DNA of 64,000 nucleotides from Sphingobium sp. 15-1 (GTDB lineage: Bacteria > Pseudomonadota > Alphaproteobacteria > Sphingomonadales > Sphingomonadaceae). Location: the NCBI RefSeq assembly GCF_013375535.1, contig NZ_JABXJG010000001.1, forward strand, positions 1,302,001-1,366,000, in the 5' to 3' direction. This document shows positions 52,136-62,807 of this stretch, in pieces (position 1 is the first letter of the stretch; every line of letters begins with the position of its first letter). The translations under genes were made by a program, and so were the position numbers. The notes under the pieces are model-generated. The model had not been told where the DNA came from. It did no database searches and saw only the letters and a list, made by a program, of their open reading frames with translations.

Positions 52136-53773
52136 TTAGGCGCGAATGAGCAGAACGTCCACCACCGGCTTCTTGCCGGTCCAGCGCGTGGCCGTGCGCC
52201 GCACCGCCAGCCGCACCCGCTCCCGCAAGGCTTCCTCATCCTGCGAACCCTTGGCGACGACGCCAGCCGCTTCCTCGGCCGCTTCGACGAGAAACGCCGC
52301 CTTGTCCTCCTCGACCGGCACGCCCTGGGTGCGAAGCGCGGGCGTTCCGATCACCCGCCCCTTGCCGTCGAGCGCCACGGCAACGCTGATCTGCCCGTGC
52401 AGCGCGACCTTGCGCCGCTCGTTCATGGTCGATCCGTCGGCCGGCAGGATGACGTCACCGTCCAGCACCAGTCGTCCGGTCGCTTCATGGCCGATGATCT
52501 CCGGCCCGTTCGGCGCCAATCGCAGCATGTCGCCATTGGACTGCACGACGGCGCTCGGCACGCCGCTCGCCAGACCCAGCCGCGCCTGTTCCGCCATATG
52601 CCGCCGCTCGCCATGGACCGGCAGCAAAATCTGCGGCCGCACCCAGCGATACATGGACTCCAGCTCCGGCCGCCCCGGATGGCCCGACACATGGACCTCC
52701 GCCTGACGATCCGTCACCATCAGCACGCCCTTGGTCGCCAGCGCATTCTGGATGCGGCCGATGGCGATCTCATTGCCCGGAATCTGCTTGGAGGAGAAGA
52801 CGACAAGATCACCCTCGTCCAGCTTGATCGGATGGCTGTCGAAGGCGATCCGCGACAAGGCCGCCCGCGCCTCGCCCTGCCCGCCCGTGGCGATGATCAT
52901 CACCTCATTATGCGGCAGCGCCATGACGTCATCCCAATCGACGGTCGGCGGGAAGTCCTTGAGATAACCCGCCGTCCGCGCGGTCGAAATGATCCGGTCG
53001 AGCGACCGCCCCGCCACGCAGAGCTTGCGCCCCACGGCATTGGCGACCTCGCCCAGCGTCTGCAAGCGCGCCGCGTTGGAGGCAAAGGTGGTGACTAGCA
53101 CCCGCCCCTTCGCACCCTTGATCGTCTCCATCAGCCCTTCGCGTACATCGCCCTCGGAGCCGCTCGCCTCGGCATTGAAGACATTGGTGCTGTCGCACAC
53201 CAGCGCCAATATGCCCTCATCCCCGATCGCCGTCAGTTCCTCGGGCGTCGAGGGCTGGCCCAGCAGCGGCGTCTCGTCCAGCTTCCAGTCGCCGGTATGG
53301 AACACTTTCCCATAGGGCGTGTCGATCAGCACCGCATTGCCCTCTGGAATCGAATGGGCGAGCGGCACATAACGGAAGCCGAACGGCCCCAGCGCGAAGC
53401 TGCCCTCATTGTCGATGACGTTGAGTTCGACCTCCTGGGTCAGCCCTTCTTCCTCCAGCTTCAGCCGGATCAGCCCCGCGGTGAAAGGCGTCGCATAGAG
53501 CGGCACGCCCAGATCGGCCGCCAGATAGGGAATGGCGCCGATATGATCCTCATGCCCATGGGTCAGGACGATACCGAGCAGATCGTCCTTACGCTCCTCG
53601 ATAAAGGCGAGGTCCGGCAAAACCAGTTCCACGCCGGGATAGGCGGGGTCGGCAAAGGTCAGGCCCAGATCGACCATCACCCATTTGCCCTGGCAACCGT
53701 AGAGATTGACATTCATGCCGATCTCCCCCGACCCGCCAAGGGCCAGGAAGATCAGCTCATTTCCAGGTGTCAT
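52136..53773 (-). CDS. rnj: Ribonuclease J
   Basis: This is a 545-residue metallo-beta-lactamase/beta-CASP ribonuclease. The zinc motif is LTHGHEDHIGAIPYL near residues 72-86. FHTGDWKLDETP and ALVCDSTNVFNAEASGSEG follow, as do the beta-CASP features VTTFASNAARLQTL and SGHPGRPELESMYRWVRP. VHGERRHMAEQA precedes the C-terminal dimerisation domain. It processes and degrades RNA from 5' ends. Its ATG shares one base with the coaX stop (TAATG), so the two are coupled. Confidence 0.95.
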   Translation of the reverse strand: MTPGNELIFLALGGSGEIGMNVNLYGCQGKWVMVDLGLTFADPAYPGVELVLPDLAFIEERKDDLLGIVLTHGHEDHIGAIPYLAADLGVPLYATPFTAGLIRLKLEEEGLTQEVELNVIDNEGSFALGPFGFRYVPLAHSIPEGNAVLIDTPYGKVFHTGDWKLDETPLLGQPSTPEELTAIGDEGILALVCDSTNVFNAEASGSEGDVREGLMETIKGAKGRVLVTTFASNAARLQTLGEVANAVGRKLCVAGRSLDRIISTARTAGYLKDFPPTVDWDDVMALPHNEVMIIATGGQGEARAALSRIAFDSHPIKLDEGDLVVFSSKQIPGNEIAIGRIQNALATKGVLMVTDRQAEVHVSGHPGRPELESMYRWVRPQILLPVHGERRHMAEQARLGLASGVPSAVVQSNGDMLRLAPNGPEIIGHEATGRLVLDGDVILPADGSTMNERRKVALHGQISVAVALDGKGRVIGTPALRTQGVPVEEDKAAFLVEAAEEAAGVVAKGSQDEEALRERVRLAVRRTATRWTGKKPVVDVLLIRA

Positions 53774-54552
53774 TATGTTTTCAAACTCCGTTCATACAGC
53801 AATGCGAGGCCCTGGATCGTGAGATCGGGCGCGATCGCATCGAAAATATCGCTATTGTCGTCAAAGAGGACCGCGAGGCCCCCCGTTGCAATTACCTTGG
53901 CGGGACGGCCGATCTCCGCACGAATGCGGGCAACCAGCCCTTCCATCATCGCCACATAACCCCAGAAGACGCCGATATGCATCTGCGCTTCGGTGGTGCG
54001 ACCGATAACCGACCGGTTCTCCGGCGGGGAGATCGCGATCTTGGGCAGCTTGGCGGCGGCCGCCACCAACGCATCAAGCGACAGGTTGATGCCCGGCGCG
54101 ATGATGCCGCCCTTGTAAGCGCCATGATAGTCGATCACGTCGAAGGTGGTCGCCGTGCCGAAATCGATGACAATCAGGTCTTCCTGATAGAGATGGTGCG
54201 CGGCAATGGCGTTTACAACCCGGTCCGCGCCGACGGAGGCGGGCTCGGCCACGTCCAGCTCGATCCCCCACTCGATGGGCGCCTGACCGGCGATCAGCGC
54301 GGTCGTCTTGAAATATTTCTCCGCCAGCACCTGAAGATTGTGCAGCGCGCGCGGCACGACCGTCGCGATGATCACCGCCTCCACATCCGCGATCTTATAG
54401 CCTTCCAGCATCAGAAGCTGGTTCAGCCACACCGCATATTCGTCGGCCGTGCGCCGGGGATCGGTCGCGATCCGCCATCGCGCGCGGATGTCCCGCCCTT
54501 CGAGCAGCGCAAAAACCACATTGGTGTTACCCGCGTCGATCGCGAGAAGCAT
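53773..54552 (-). CDS. coaX: Type III pantothenate kinase
   Basis: This is a 259-residue ASKHA-fold kinase for the first step of coenzyme A synthesis. [19 protein letters not shown] is the phosphate-1 motif and [15 protein letters not shown] the pantothenate-binding motif. [14 protein letters not shown] is phosphate 2 and [11 protein letters not shown] is in the adenosine region. The ATG at 54552 gives the family start; the longer frame (54615) adds residues that lie in the birA intergenic region. It lies between birA and rnj, as in many alphaproteobacteria. Confidence 0.94.
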   Translation of the reverse strand: MLLAIDAGNTNVVFALLEGRDIRARWRIATDPRRTADEYAVWLNQLLMLEGYKIADVEAVIIATVVPRALHNLQVLAEKYFKTTALIAGQAPIEWGIELDVAEPASVGADRVVNAIAAHHLYQEDLIVIDFGTATTFDVIDYHGAYKGGIIAPGINLSLDALVAAAAKLPKIAISPPENRSVIGRTTEAQMHIGVFWGYVAMMEGLVARIRAEIGRPAKVIATGGLAVLFDDNSDIFDAIAPDLTIQGLALLYERSLKT

Positions 54553-54568
54553 GGCCCGTCCCCGGATG

Positions 54569-55276
54569 TCAGATGAGAAGGATGTCGCCGGCATGAATGG
54601 CACGGCTCTCGCCATTCGCCAAGCGCAGGATCAGCATGCCATGGCGGTCGAGCGTGTCGAATGTGCCTTCCACCGTCTCGCCATCGGGTTGCACCACGCG
54701 CATCGGCGTGCCGGTGGGATGGGCGTTGAGCAGCCAATGCGTCCGCACCGGCTCCAGCCCCTGCGCCCGCCACACCGCCAGCCAATGGGCGAACAATTCC
54801 GCCAACCGTGCCTGCAAGGACGCTGCATCGGCATCTGGCGCGCCCTGCGCGAACAGGCTCGTTACCGGCCGGTCGAGTCCGGTCGGATGCCCCGTCACGT
54901 TGATGCCGATCCCCGCAACGATCGCATCGCCCGCCCGCTCCAACAATATGCCGGCAATCTTCGCGCCGTCGACCAGCACGTCATTGGGCCATTTGATCCG
55001 CGCCTGGCCCTGGCAAAGCGGCGCCACCAGCGCATGCACGGCATTGGCGGCGACCAGGGCGAGCGTATGCGGCAACGGATCGCCATCGCGCAGCCGGATC
55101 AGCGTCGAACAATGAAGATTGCCGTCGGGGCTTTCCCAATTCCGCCCCATGCGCCCCCGCCCGTCGGTCTGGCGTCCCGCGCGCAGCCAGCAGCCCTCAG
55201 GCACGCCCTGCTCCACCAGGGCCAGCATATCGGCATTGGTGGAGCCAGTCTCCTCGACGAAGCGAAGCTCGGTCAG
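54569..55276 (-). CDS. birA: Biotin-[acetyl-CoA-carboxylase] ligase
   Basis: This is a 235-residue biotin protein ligase without a DNA-binding domain. [13 protein letters not shown] at the N-terminus, [13 protein letters not shown] (biotinyl-AMP loop), [18 protein letters not shown] and VAGIGINV are all in order. The only in-frame ATG is at 55228, after the conserved ETGSTN, which would remove part of the active site. Upstream there is no in-frame ATG, GTG or TTG before the frame enters nuoN. The CTG at 55276, overlapping the nuoN stop, is the likely start. It attaches biotin to carboxylase carrier proteins. Confidence 0.85.
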   Translation of the reverse strand: MTELRFVEETGSTNADMLALVEQGVPEGCWLRAGRQTDGRGRMGRNWESPDGNLHCSTLIRLRDGDPLPHTLALVAANAVHALVAPLCQGQARIKWPNDVLVDGAKIAGILLERAGDAIVAGIGINVTGHPTGLDRPVTSLFAQGAPDADAASLQARLAELFAHWLAVWRAQGLEPVRTHWLLNAHPTGTPMRVVQPDGETVEGTFDTLDRHGMLILRLANGESRAIHAGDILLI

Positions 55277-56709
55277 AACAGCGACGCCGCTGCCGCCGCG
55301 CTCGCCTTGTCGAGGACGGGGTTCAGGAAATAACCGAAGACGATCACCACGGCGCAGGCCGTCATGATGATATTCTCGACAGCGCCGCCGCGCGCTTCAT
55401 AGGGCGCCGCCGGCTCGTCGAAATACATCGTCTTGATGATCTTCAGATAATAGAAGGCGCCAATGACCGACATGGCGATGCCGAAGGCCGCGAGCGCCGT
55501 CAGGCCCGCCGCGACCGCTGCGTCGAACACCAGGAACTTCGCCCAGAAGCCAAAGAGCGGCGGGATGCCGGCCATGGAGAACATGAAGATCGCCAGCGCC
55601 GCCGCCAGCCCCTTGCGCGAGCGCGACAGGCCCGCCAGGCTGGCGATGGTCTCGACCGGTCGCCCTTCCGCATCGCGCATCTGCAGGATGCAGGCGAAAC
55701 CGCCGATGGTCATGACGACATAGATGGCCATATAGCTCATCGTCGCCGCCGCGCCGGCCGGCGTGCCGGTGGCAAGGCCGATCAGCGCGAAGCCGACATT
55801 GTTGATCGAGGAATAGGCCATCAGGCGCTTGATGTTGGTCTGGCCGATGGCCGCGACCGCGCCGAAGAGGATCGAGGCCAGGGCCACGAAGATCACGACC
55901 TGCTGCCAGTCCAGCCCCGCCGGACCCAGCGCCTCGATCGCCACGCGGACGGTCAGGCCCATGGCCGCGACCTTGGGCGCGCTGGCGAAGAAGGTCGTGA
56001 CCGGGGTCGGCGCGCCTTCATAGACGTCGGGCGTCCACATGTGGAACGGCACGGCGCTGATCTTGAACGCGAGGCCCGCCAGCACGAACACCAGCCCGAA
56101 CAGTTCGCCCTTCGACACGCCGTCGCCCAGCGCCACCGCAATGCCGTCAAAGCCGGTGCTGCCGGTAAAGCCGTAGAGCAGCGAAATGCCGTAGAGCAGG
56201 ATGCCGCTCGCCAGTGACCCCAGGACGAAATATTTGAGGCCCGCTTCGGACGAACGCTCGTCCTGCCGCATGAAGCTCGCCAGCACATAGGAGGCGAGGC
56301 TGTTCATTTCGAGGCCGACATAGAGCGTCAGCATGTCGCCCGCCGACACCATCATCCCCATGCCGATGGCGGCGAAGAGGATCAGGATCGGATATTCAGG
56401 CCGCAGCGCGCCTCCGGTGATGAAATAGCGTGGAGCCAACAGGATCGCCGCCGCCGCCGCGCCATAGATCAGCGCCTTGGCAAAGACCGAGAAGGCGTCA
56501 GCCCGGACCAGCCCGTCAAAGGCCTCCGGCCCATGAGCGAGCGAGGTCGAGAGCGTCAGCCCGGCAATCGCCAGCGTGGCGACCGACAGCCAGTTGATCA
56601 ACCGGGTCGTGCCATCGCCGCCATAGGCCGCGATCAGCAGCAGGATCAGGCCACCGGCCGTCAGCACCAGCTCCGGCAGGACCGCCAGAAGGGAAGCGGA
56701 ATCAATCAT
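55273..56709 (-). CDS. nuoN: NADH-quinone oxidoreductase subunit N
   Basis: This is a 478-residue antiporter-like membrane subunit of complex I with about 14 helices. Recognisable segments are SAGDMLTLYVGLEMNSLASYVLAS, FKISAVPFHMWTPDVYEGAPTPVTTF with its conserved Lys, QTNIKRLMAYSSINNVGF, and MAGIPPLFGFWAKFLVF. It takes part in proton pumping. It overlaps birA by four bases and shares one base with nuoM. It is the last structural gene of the operon. Confidence 0.96.
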   Translation of the reverse strand: MIDSASLLAVLPELVLTAGGLILLLIAAYGGDGTTRLINWLSVATLAIAGLTLSTSLAHGPEAFDGLVRADAFSVFAKALIYGAAAAAILLAPRYFITGGALRPEYPILILFAAIGMGMMVSAGDMLTLYVGLEMNSLASYVLASFMRQDERSSEAGLKYFVLGSLASGILLYGISLLYGFTGSTGFDGIAVALGDGVSKGELFGLVFVLAGLAFKISAVPFHMWTPDVYEGAPTPVTTFFASAPKVAAMGLTVRVAIEALGPAGLDWQQVVIFVALASILFGAVAAIGQTNIKRLMAYSSINNVGFALIGLATGTPAGAAATMSYMAIYVVMTIGGFACILQMRDAEGRPVETIASLAGLSRSRKGLAAALAIFMFSMAGIPPLFGFWAKFLVFDAAVAAGLTALAAFGIAMSVIGAFYYLKIIKTMYFDEPAAPYEARGGAVENIIMTACAVVIVFGYFLNPVLDKASAAAAASLF

Positions 56710-58280
56710 CAGTGCGCCTCCCCCGACGCTTTTTCATGGGATATTGCAGCGGCAGGTTCATGATGAGCCTCAGCACCCGGAAGCACCGGACCCATCTTGA
56801 TCTTGGAATCACCCGCCGGAGCGGCGGAGGCGATGCGCGCTTCGAGCGCGCGGATGTCGGAACGCATAGGGCTGAGGAAGCTCTCGGGATAGATGCCCAT
56901 CCACAGCACCGCCGCAGCGATCGGGGCCAGCAGCCACATTTCCCGCATCGACAGGTCAGGCATGGCCGCCGCGTCGGCATTCTTCTGCTCGCCATAGCAG
57001 ATGCGGCGATAGAGATAGAGCATATAGGCCGCGCCCAGAATGATACCCGTGGTGCAGACCAGCGCCACCCAGCTCGACGCCTGGTAAATGCCCATCAGCG
57101 ACAGGAATTCCCCGACGAAGTTGCTGGTGCCCGGCAGACCGACCGACGCCATGGTGAACAGCATGAACAGCACCGCATATTTCGGCATGTTGATGCTGAG
57201 GCCGCCATAACGGGCGATCTCACGGGTGTGCAGGCGGTCATAGATGACGCCGACGCAGAGGAAGAGCGCGCCCGACACCAGACCATGGCCCAGCATCACC
57301 ATCATCGCGCCTTCGATGCCCGCCTGGTTGAAGGCGAACAGGCCGACGGTGACGATCGCCATATGCGCGACCGACGAGTAAGCGATCAGCTTCTTCATGT
57401 CCGACTGAACGAGGGCGACGAGGCTGGTATAGACCACCGCGACCATCGACAGACCCCAGACCAGCGGCGCGAGCTGCGCCGAGGCTTCCGGGAACATCGG
57501 CAGCGAGAAGCGGATGAAGCCATAGCCACCCATCTTCAGCAGCACGCCCGCCAGAATGACCGAACCGGCAGTCGGCGCCTGAACGTGCGCGTCGGGCAGC
57601 CAGGTGTGGACCGGCCACATCGGCATCTTCACCGCGAAGCTGGCGAAGAAGGCGAGCCACAGCCAGATCTGGATCTTGGGATCGAAATTATACGCCATCA
57701 GCGTCGGGATGTCGGTCGTGCCCGCGTCATGCACCATCCACATCATCGCGATCAGCATCAGCACCGAGCCGAGCAGCGTGTAGAGGAAGAATTTGTACGA
57801 GGCGTAGATACGATCCGCGCCACCCCAGATGCCGATGATGAGATACATCGGAATCAGGCCGGCTTCGAACATGATGTAGAAGAGATAGAGATCCTGCGCC
57901 GTGAAGACGCCGATCATCAGCACCTCCATGAACAGGAACGCCGCCATATATTCACCGACGCGCTTTTCGATCGCCAGCCAGCTCGCCCCGATGCAGATCG
58001 GCATCAGGAAGACGGTCAGCATGATCAGCAGCAGCGCGATGCCGTCAATGCCCAGCGCCCAGGCGAAGCGCCCGAAGATCGGCGCATATTCCTGGAACTG
58101 CCACTGCGCGGCGGTGCCCGACTGGTCGAAATGCGCCCACAGCACGACGCCCAGCACCAAATCGGCCAGTGTCGCCACCAGCGCGATCAGGCGCGCCTGA
58201 CTGGCGCCCGAGTAGAGACAGGCGATGGCCCCCGCCATCGGCACTGCCATCATCAGGGAAAGGATGGGGAAGCCGTCCAT
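56709..58280 (-). CDS. nuoM: NADH-quinone oxidoreductase subunit M
   Basis: This is a 523-residue antiporter-like membrane subunit. [43 protein letters not shown] (the conserved helix-5 Glu), [29 protein letters not shown] sequence and [12 protein letters not shown] are visible. [13 protein letters not shown] closes the core. The C-terminus has an acidic, Ala/Pro-rich extension ([20 protein letters not shown]) that may be lineage-specific. It shares one base with both flanking nuo genes. Confidence 0.96.
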   Translation of the reverse strand: MDGFPILSLMMAVPMAGAIACLYSGASQARLIALVATLADLVLGVVLWAHFDQSGTAAQWQFQEYAPIFGRFAWALGIDGIALLLIMLTVFLMPICIGASWLAIEKRVGEYMAAFLFMEVLMIGVFTAQDLYLFYIMFEAGLIPMYLIIGIWGGADRIYASYKFFLYTLLGSVLMLIAMMWMVHDAGTTDIPTLMAYNFDPKIQIWLWLAFFASFAVKMPMWPVHTWLPDAHVQAPTAGSVILAGVLLKMGGYGFIRFSLPMFPEASAQLAPLVWGLSMVAVVYTSLVALVQSDMKKLIAYSSVAHMAIVTVGLFAFNQAGIEGAMMVMLGHGLVSGALFLCVGVIYDRLHTREIARYGGLSINMPKYAVLFMLFTMASVGLPGTSNFVGEFLSLMGIYQASSWVALVCTTGIILGAAYMLYLYRRICYGEQKNADAAAMPDLSMREMWLLAPIAAAVLWMGIYPESFLSPMRSDIRALEARIASAAPAGDSKIKMGPVLPGAEAHHEPAAAISHEKASGEAH

Positions 58281-60325
58281 TATCGTGTCATCGCCCAGGT
58301 TGCGGCCGCGGCGAGGCCAATCAGCATCACCAGCGCGTAAGTGTAAAGGTAGCCGGACTGAAGCCGACGGGTGACTTTATTGCCCTGCACGACCAGCGCA
58401 GCCAGACCATTGGGCCCGAAGCGGTCGATGAAGCCGACGTCACCGAACTTCCAGAAGAAGCGGCCGATGGCGAAGGCAGGCTTGACGAACAGGAAATGAT
58501 ACAGCTCGTCGAAATACCATTTGTTGAGCAGGAACTGGTAGAGCGCACCGAAGGTAGCGACGAAGCGGCGCGGCCAGTCGGTGAACTTGAGATAGGCCAG
58601 CATGGCGATCACGAGGCCGGTCAGCATCACCGTGAACGGACCGAACTTGACCCAGGTCGGCACTTCATGGCTCGCGTGCATCAGGTGGCTGTCGAACGCG
58701 AGCGCGCCCTTCCAGAACTCGATGCCCCCTTCGGGACCAATGAACTGATCGTGGAACAGGAAGCCCGCGAACACCGCACCCAGGCTCAGCACCACCAGCG
58801 GCACCAGCATGACCCAGGGACTTTCATGCGGATGATAGCCCGCCGTGCCGGTCAGCTCATGGCCTTGCTCGTCATGATGGCCATGGCCGTCATGCTCGGT
58901 TTCTTCTTCCGGCGTCTCATGATGGCCGTGGACCGCATGCTGGATATGCTCCGAAGCGGCCCAGCGGGGCTTGCCGAAGAAGGTCAGGAACACCAGACGC
59001 CAACTGTAGAAGCTGGTGAGCAGCGCCGCGAACACGCCGACCAGATAGGCGCCGACGCCCGCACCGCCCGAAGCATAGGCCGCTTCGAGAATGCCGTCCT
59101 TCGAATAGAAGCCCGCAAAGCCGACGCCAACGAGCGGCAGGCCGACGCCGGTGATGGCCAGCGTGCCCAGCGTCATCGTCCAGAAGGTGATCGGGATCTC
59201 CTTCCGCAGCGCGCCATAGTAACGCATGTCCTGCTCATGGTGCATCGCATGGATGACCGAGCCGGCACCCAGGAACAGCAGCGCCTTGAAGAAGGCGTGG
59301 GTGAAGAGGTGGAACATCGCCGCGCCATAGGCGCCGACGCCCGCCGCGAAGAACATATAGCCGAGCTGCGAACAGGTCGAATAGGCGATGACGCGCTTGA
59401 TGTCGTTCTGCACCGTGCCCACGGTCGCCGCGAACAGACAGGTGGCGGCACCGATGAAGGTCACGAAACCGAGCGCGGTTGGCGAGGTTTCGAACATGGG
59501 CGACAGACGGCACACCATGAACACGCCCGCCGTCACCATGGTCGCCGCGTGGATCAGCGCCGACACCGGGGTCGGGCCTTCCATCGCGTCCGGCAGCCAG
59601 GTGTGGAGGCCGAGCTGCGCCGACTTGCCCATCGCGCCGATGAACAGCAGCAGGCAAAGCACGGTCATCGTATCGAAACGATGGCCAAGGAAACCGATGG
59701 TCGAACCGGCCATGGAAGGCGCGGCGGCCAGGATTTCCGGGATCGAGATGGTGTTGAACACCAGATAGGTACCGAAAATGCCCATCATGAAGCCAAGGTC
59801 ACCAACGCGGTTGACGACGAACGCCTTGATCGCGGCGGCATTGGCCGAGGGCTTACGGAACCAGAAGCCGATCAGCAGATAGGATGCCAAACCGACGCCT
59901 TCCCAGCCGAAGAACATCTGCAACAGATTGTTCGCGGTCACGAGCATCAGCATCGCGAAGGTGAAGAGCGACAGATAGGCGAAGAAGCGCGGCTGATCCG
60001 GCTCCTCCTCCATATAGCCCCACGAATACAGGTGGACGAGGCTCGACACGCTGGTGATCACCACCAGCATGACCGCGGTCATGGTGTCGACCCGCAACGC
60101 CCACTGAGCATCGAAGCTGCCCGACTGAATCCAGGTGAAGGCCGGGGCGACATAAGGCTCGGCATGGCCGGTCACGAAGCTCAGGAAAATCGGCCAGCTC
60201 ATTGCGCAGGAGGCAAAAAGCGCGCCGGTGGTGACGATCTTCGCCGGCAGCTTGCCAAGAGTCTTGTTGCCAAGACCGGCGATGGCAGCAGCCAGCAACG
60301 GGAGAAGGACGATAAGCTGGATCAT
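58280..60325 (-). CDS. nuoL: NADH-quinone oxidoreductase subunit L
   Basis: This 681-residue subunit is the largest antiporter-like part of complex I, with the long lateral helix at the C-terminus. [63 protein letters not shown] sequence and [18 protein letters not shown] are classical. A His-rich loop near residues 455-485 ([20 protein letters not shown]) is unusual and might bind metal. It is followed six bases upstream by nuoK. Confidence 0.96.
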   Translation of the reverse strand: MIQLIVLLPLLAAAIAGLGNKTLGKLPAKIVTTGALFASCAMSWPIFLSFVTGHAEPYVAPAFTWIQSGSFDAQWALRVDTMTAVMLVVITSVSSLVHLYSWGYMEEEPDQPRFFAYLSLFTFAMLMLVTANNLLQMFFGWEGVGLASYLLIGFWFRKPSANAAAIKAFVVNRVGDLGFMMGIFGTYLVFNTISIPEILAAAPSMAGSTIGFLGHRFDTMTVLCLLLFIGAMGKSAQLGLHTWLPDAMEGPTPVSALIHAATMVTAGVFMVCRLSPMFETSPTALGFVTFIGAATCLFAATVGTVQNDIKRVIAYSTCSQLGYMFFAAGVGAYGAAMFHLFTHAFFKALLFLGAGSVIHAMHHEQDMRYYGALRKEIPITFWTMTLGTLAITGVGLPLVGVGFAGFYSKDGILEAAYASGGAGVGAYLVGVFAALLTSFYSWRLVFLTFFGKPRWAASEHIQHAVHGHHETPEEETEHDGHGHHDEQGHELTGTAGYHPHESPWVMLVPLVVLSLGAVFAGFLFHDQFIGPEGGIEFWKGALAFDSHLMHASHEVPTWVKFGPFTVMLTGLVIAMLAYLKFTDWPRRFVATFGALYQFLLNKWYFDELYHFLFVKPAFAIGRFFWKFGDVGFIDRFGPNGLAALVVQGNKVTRRLQSGYLYTYALVMLIGLAAAATWAMTR

Positions 60326-60331
60326 CGAGCT

Positions 60332-60637
60332 TTAGCCCTTCATCCGGTTGACATCGTCGACGGCGATGGTGCCGCGACCACGGAAGTAAATGACGAGGAT
60401 GGCAAGGCCGATGGCCGCCTCACCCGCCGCGACGGTCAGCACGAACATGCTGAACACCTGGCCCACCAGATCGCCCAGGAAGGCGCTGAAGGCGACAAGG
60501 TTGATGTTCACGCTGAGCAGGATCAGCTCGATTGCCATCAGGATGATGATGACATTCTTGCGGTTGATGAAGATGCCCAGCACGCCCATCACGAAGAGGA
60601 TCGCGCTGACCACCATATAATGCTGAAGGCCGATCAC
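60332..60637 (-). CDS. nuoK: NADH-quinone oxidoreductase subunit K
   Basis: This is a 101-residue subunit with three helices. [40 protein letters not shown] with the conserved glutamate, and [20 protein letters not shown] with a second conserved Glu are in their expected places. Both glutamates belong to the proton path. It overlaps nuoJ by four bases. Confidence 0.96.
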   Translation of the reverse strand: MIGLQHYMVVSAILFVMGVLGIFINRKNVIIILMAIELILLSVNINLVAFSAFLGDLVGQVFSMFVLTVAAGEAAIGLAILVIYFRGRGTIAVDDVNRMKG

Positions 60638-61245
60638 AGCTCCACCCCCTGCCCGACTGGCTGATTGATGTTACGCACCGCATCCTGCGGACGGCGGCGG
60701 TTCTGCTTAGCGACATTCTGGCCCTTCACGCCGCCGCGCGCGCGATGGGTCAGCACGATGGCACCGATCATCGCGACCAGCAGGACGATGCCCGCCGCTT
60801 CGAACAGGAAGATATAGCGGGTGTAGAGCAGCCCGCCGATCGCCTGGATGTTGGAAAGCTCCGGGTTCACCGGCGCGGCGCGCTGCGCCAACTCAATGGG
60901 ACCGGCGCTCCACAAGCCAATGCCCAGCACGATCTCGGCCAGCAGCACCAGCGCGATCAGCAGTCCGAACGGCAGATAATCGACGAAACCGGCGCGCAGT
61001 TCAGCGAAGTCGATGTCGAGCATCATGACGACGAACAGGAACAGCACGGCGACCGCGCCGACATAGACGATGACCAGAAGCATCGCGATGAATTCGGCGC
61101 CCAGCAGGACCATCAGCCCCGCCGCGTTGAAGAAGGCGAGGATCAGCCACAGCACCGAATGGACCGGATTGCGCGACAGGATCGTCAGCGCGCCGCTGCA
61201 CACCACGATCGCGGCGAACAGATAAAAGGCAAGCACGTGAATCAC
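60634..61245 (-). CDS. nuoJ: NADH-quinone oxidoreductase subunit J
   Basis: This is a 203-residue subunit with five helices. Features are [51 protein letters not shown] sequence holding the helix that bends during turnover, and [19 protein letters not shown] basic C-terminal tail ([20 protein letters not shown]) follows. It lies 30 bases after nuoI and overlaps nuoK. Confidence 0.95.
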   Translation of the reverse strand: MIHVLAFYLFAAIVVCSGALTILSRNPVHSVLWLILAFFNAAGLMVLLGAEFIAMLLVIVYVGAVAVLFLFVVMMLDIDFAELRAGFVDYLPFGLLIALVLLAEIVLGIGLWSAGPIELAQRAAPVNPELSNIQAIGGLLYTRYIFLFEAAGIVLLVAMIGAIVLTHRARGGVKGQNVAKQNRRRPQDAVRNINQPVGQGVEL

Positions 61246-61275
61246 AGGACCATGTTCCCCTTGGGCGGCTGCGGC

Positions 61276-61761
61276 TTAACGGTAGGGTGCATCGGCGGCA
61301 AGGTTCGCGGCAATCGCCCGCTCCCACTTGTCCCCATTTTCAAGGAGCTTGGCCTTGTCGTAGATCAGCTCCTCACGCGTTTCGGTGGCGAATTCGAAAT
61401 TGGGTCCCTCGACGACCGCGTCTACCGGGCAGGCTTCCTGACAGAAGCCGCAATAGATGCACTTGGTCATGTCGATGTCGTAGCGCGTCGTCCGGCGGCT
61501 GCCATCGTCGCGCGGCTGCGCTTCGATGGTGATCGCCTGGGCGGGACAGATCGCCTCACACAGCTTGCACGCGATGCAGCGCTCTTCCCCATTGGGATAG
61601 CGGCGCAGCGCATGTTCACCCCGGAACCGCGGCGAAATCGGGTTCTTCTCATAGGGGTAGTTGATGGTCGCCTTGGGCTTGAAAAAATATTTCAAGGTCA
61701 GCCAATGCGCCTTCACAAACTCCCAGAGGGTGAAGGACTTGACATAATAGCCGAGGCTCAT
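61276..61761 (-). CDS. nuoI: NADH-quinone oxidoreductase subunit I
   Basis: This is a 161-residue subunit carrying two 4Fe-4S clusters (N6a, N6b) in [15 protein letters not shown] and [15 protein letters not shown]. It passes electrons toward quinone. The ATG at 61761 overlaps the nuoH stop (ATGA); a much longer open frame upstream is only a shadow of nuo[33 protein letters not shown] sequence before cluster one is typical of alphaproteobacteria and mitochondria. Confidence 0.96.
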   Translation of the reverse strand: MSLGYYVKSFTLWEFVKAHWLTLKYFFKPKATINYPYEKNPISPRFRGEHALRRYPNGEERCIACKLCEAICPAQAITIEAQPRDDGSRRTTRYDIDMTKCIYCGFCQEACPVDAVVEGPNFEFATETREELIYDKAKLLENGDKWERAIAANLAADAPYR

Positions 61762-62807
61762 TGAGCGCCTCCGTAACGCGTGAACATGAGGAAGCCCGAA
61801 ACCAGGAAGACGAACAGCAGCGAGGTCGGCAGGAAAATCTTCCAGCCCAGCCGCATAAGCTGGTCGTAGCGATAGCGGGGCACCGTCGCCTTCACCCAGG
61901 AGAAGACGAAGAAGAAGAACAGGATCTTGGCGAACAGCCAGATAATGCCCGGCACATAATAGAGCGGCGCCCAATCGAGCGGCGGCAGATAACCGCCCCA
62001 GAACAGGATGGCGTTCAGCGCACACATCAGGATCACGTTCGCATATTCGCCCAGCCAGAACAGGGCGAAGGCCATGGACGAATATTCGGTCTGATAACCG
62101 GCGACGAGTTCCGATTCCGCTTCGGTCAGGTCGAAGGGCGCCCGCGCCGTTTCCGCCATGGCCGAGATCAGGAACATGATCGCCATCGGGAAGAGCAGCG
62201 GGTTGAAGCCGTTGCCGTTCAGGAAACCATAATAGCCCTTCTGGCTCTCGACGATCGCGGTCAGGTTGAAGCTGCCCGCCCAGAGCACGACGCAGACCAG
62301 GATAAAGCCGATCGAGACTTCATAGCTGATCATCTGCGCACTGGCGCGGATCGCGGAATAGAAGGGATATTTGGAGTTGGAGGCCCAGCCGGACAGCACG
62401 ATCCCGTAAACGCCCAGCGAACTGACCGCGAGAATATAGAGCAGGCCGACATTGATGTTGGCAACAACGACGCCGACCTGGAACGGGATCACCGCCCAGG
62501 CCATCAGCGCGACCGTGAAGGTGATGATCGGCGCGATCAGGAAGAGCGTGCGATTAGCCGCCGACGGGATGATGGTTTCCTGCAGGAAAACCTTGGCGCC
62601 GTCCGCGAAGGACTGGAGCAGACCGAAAGGACCGACGACATTCGGTCCCCTGCGCAGCGCCATGGCCGCCCAGATCTTGCGGTCGGCATAGATGATCATC
62701 GCCACGGCCAGCATGAGCGGCAGGGCGATCAGCAAAATGCCGATGATTGTGGACAACGCCCACGCGCCTTCGAATGGCAGGCCCAGATTTTGGAAGAAAG
62801 CGGTCAC
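61758..62807 (-). CDS. nuoH: NADH-quinone oxidoreductase subunit H
   Basis: This is a 349-residue membrane subunit at the quinone site with eight helices. [34 protein letters not shown] sequence, the E-channel [40 protein letters not shown] and [19 protein letters not shown] are in order. The GTG at 62807 overlaps the nuoG stop (GTGA) and starts the usual protein length; the longer ATG frame extends into nuoG. Confidence 0.95.
   Translation of the reverse strand: MTAFFQNLGLPFEGAWALSTIIGILLIALPLMLAVAMIIYADRKIWAAMALRRGPNVVGPFGLLQSFADGAKVFLQETIIPSAANRTLFLIAPIITFTVALMAWAVIPFQVGVVVANINVGLLYILAVSSLGVYGIVLSGWASNSKYPFYSAIRASAQMISYEVSIGFILVCVVLWAGSFNLTAIVESQKGYYGFLNGNGFNPLLFPMAIMFLISAMAETARAPFDLTEAESELVAGYQTEYSSMAFALFWLGEYANVILMCALNAILFWGGYLPPLDWAPLYYVPGIIWLFAKILFFFFVFSWVKATVPRYRYDQLMRLGWKIFLPTSLLFVFLVSGFLMFTRYGGAQ

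Noticed and set aside
58169..60664. An 831-codon plus-strand open frame antisense to nuoL and nuoK
   Set aside because: It lies entirely over well-conserved complex I genes; its His/Arg/Glu-rich composition is the usual antisense shadow in high-GC DNA.
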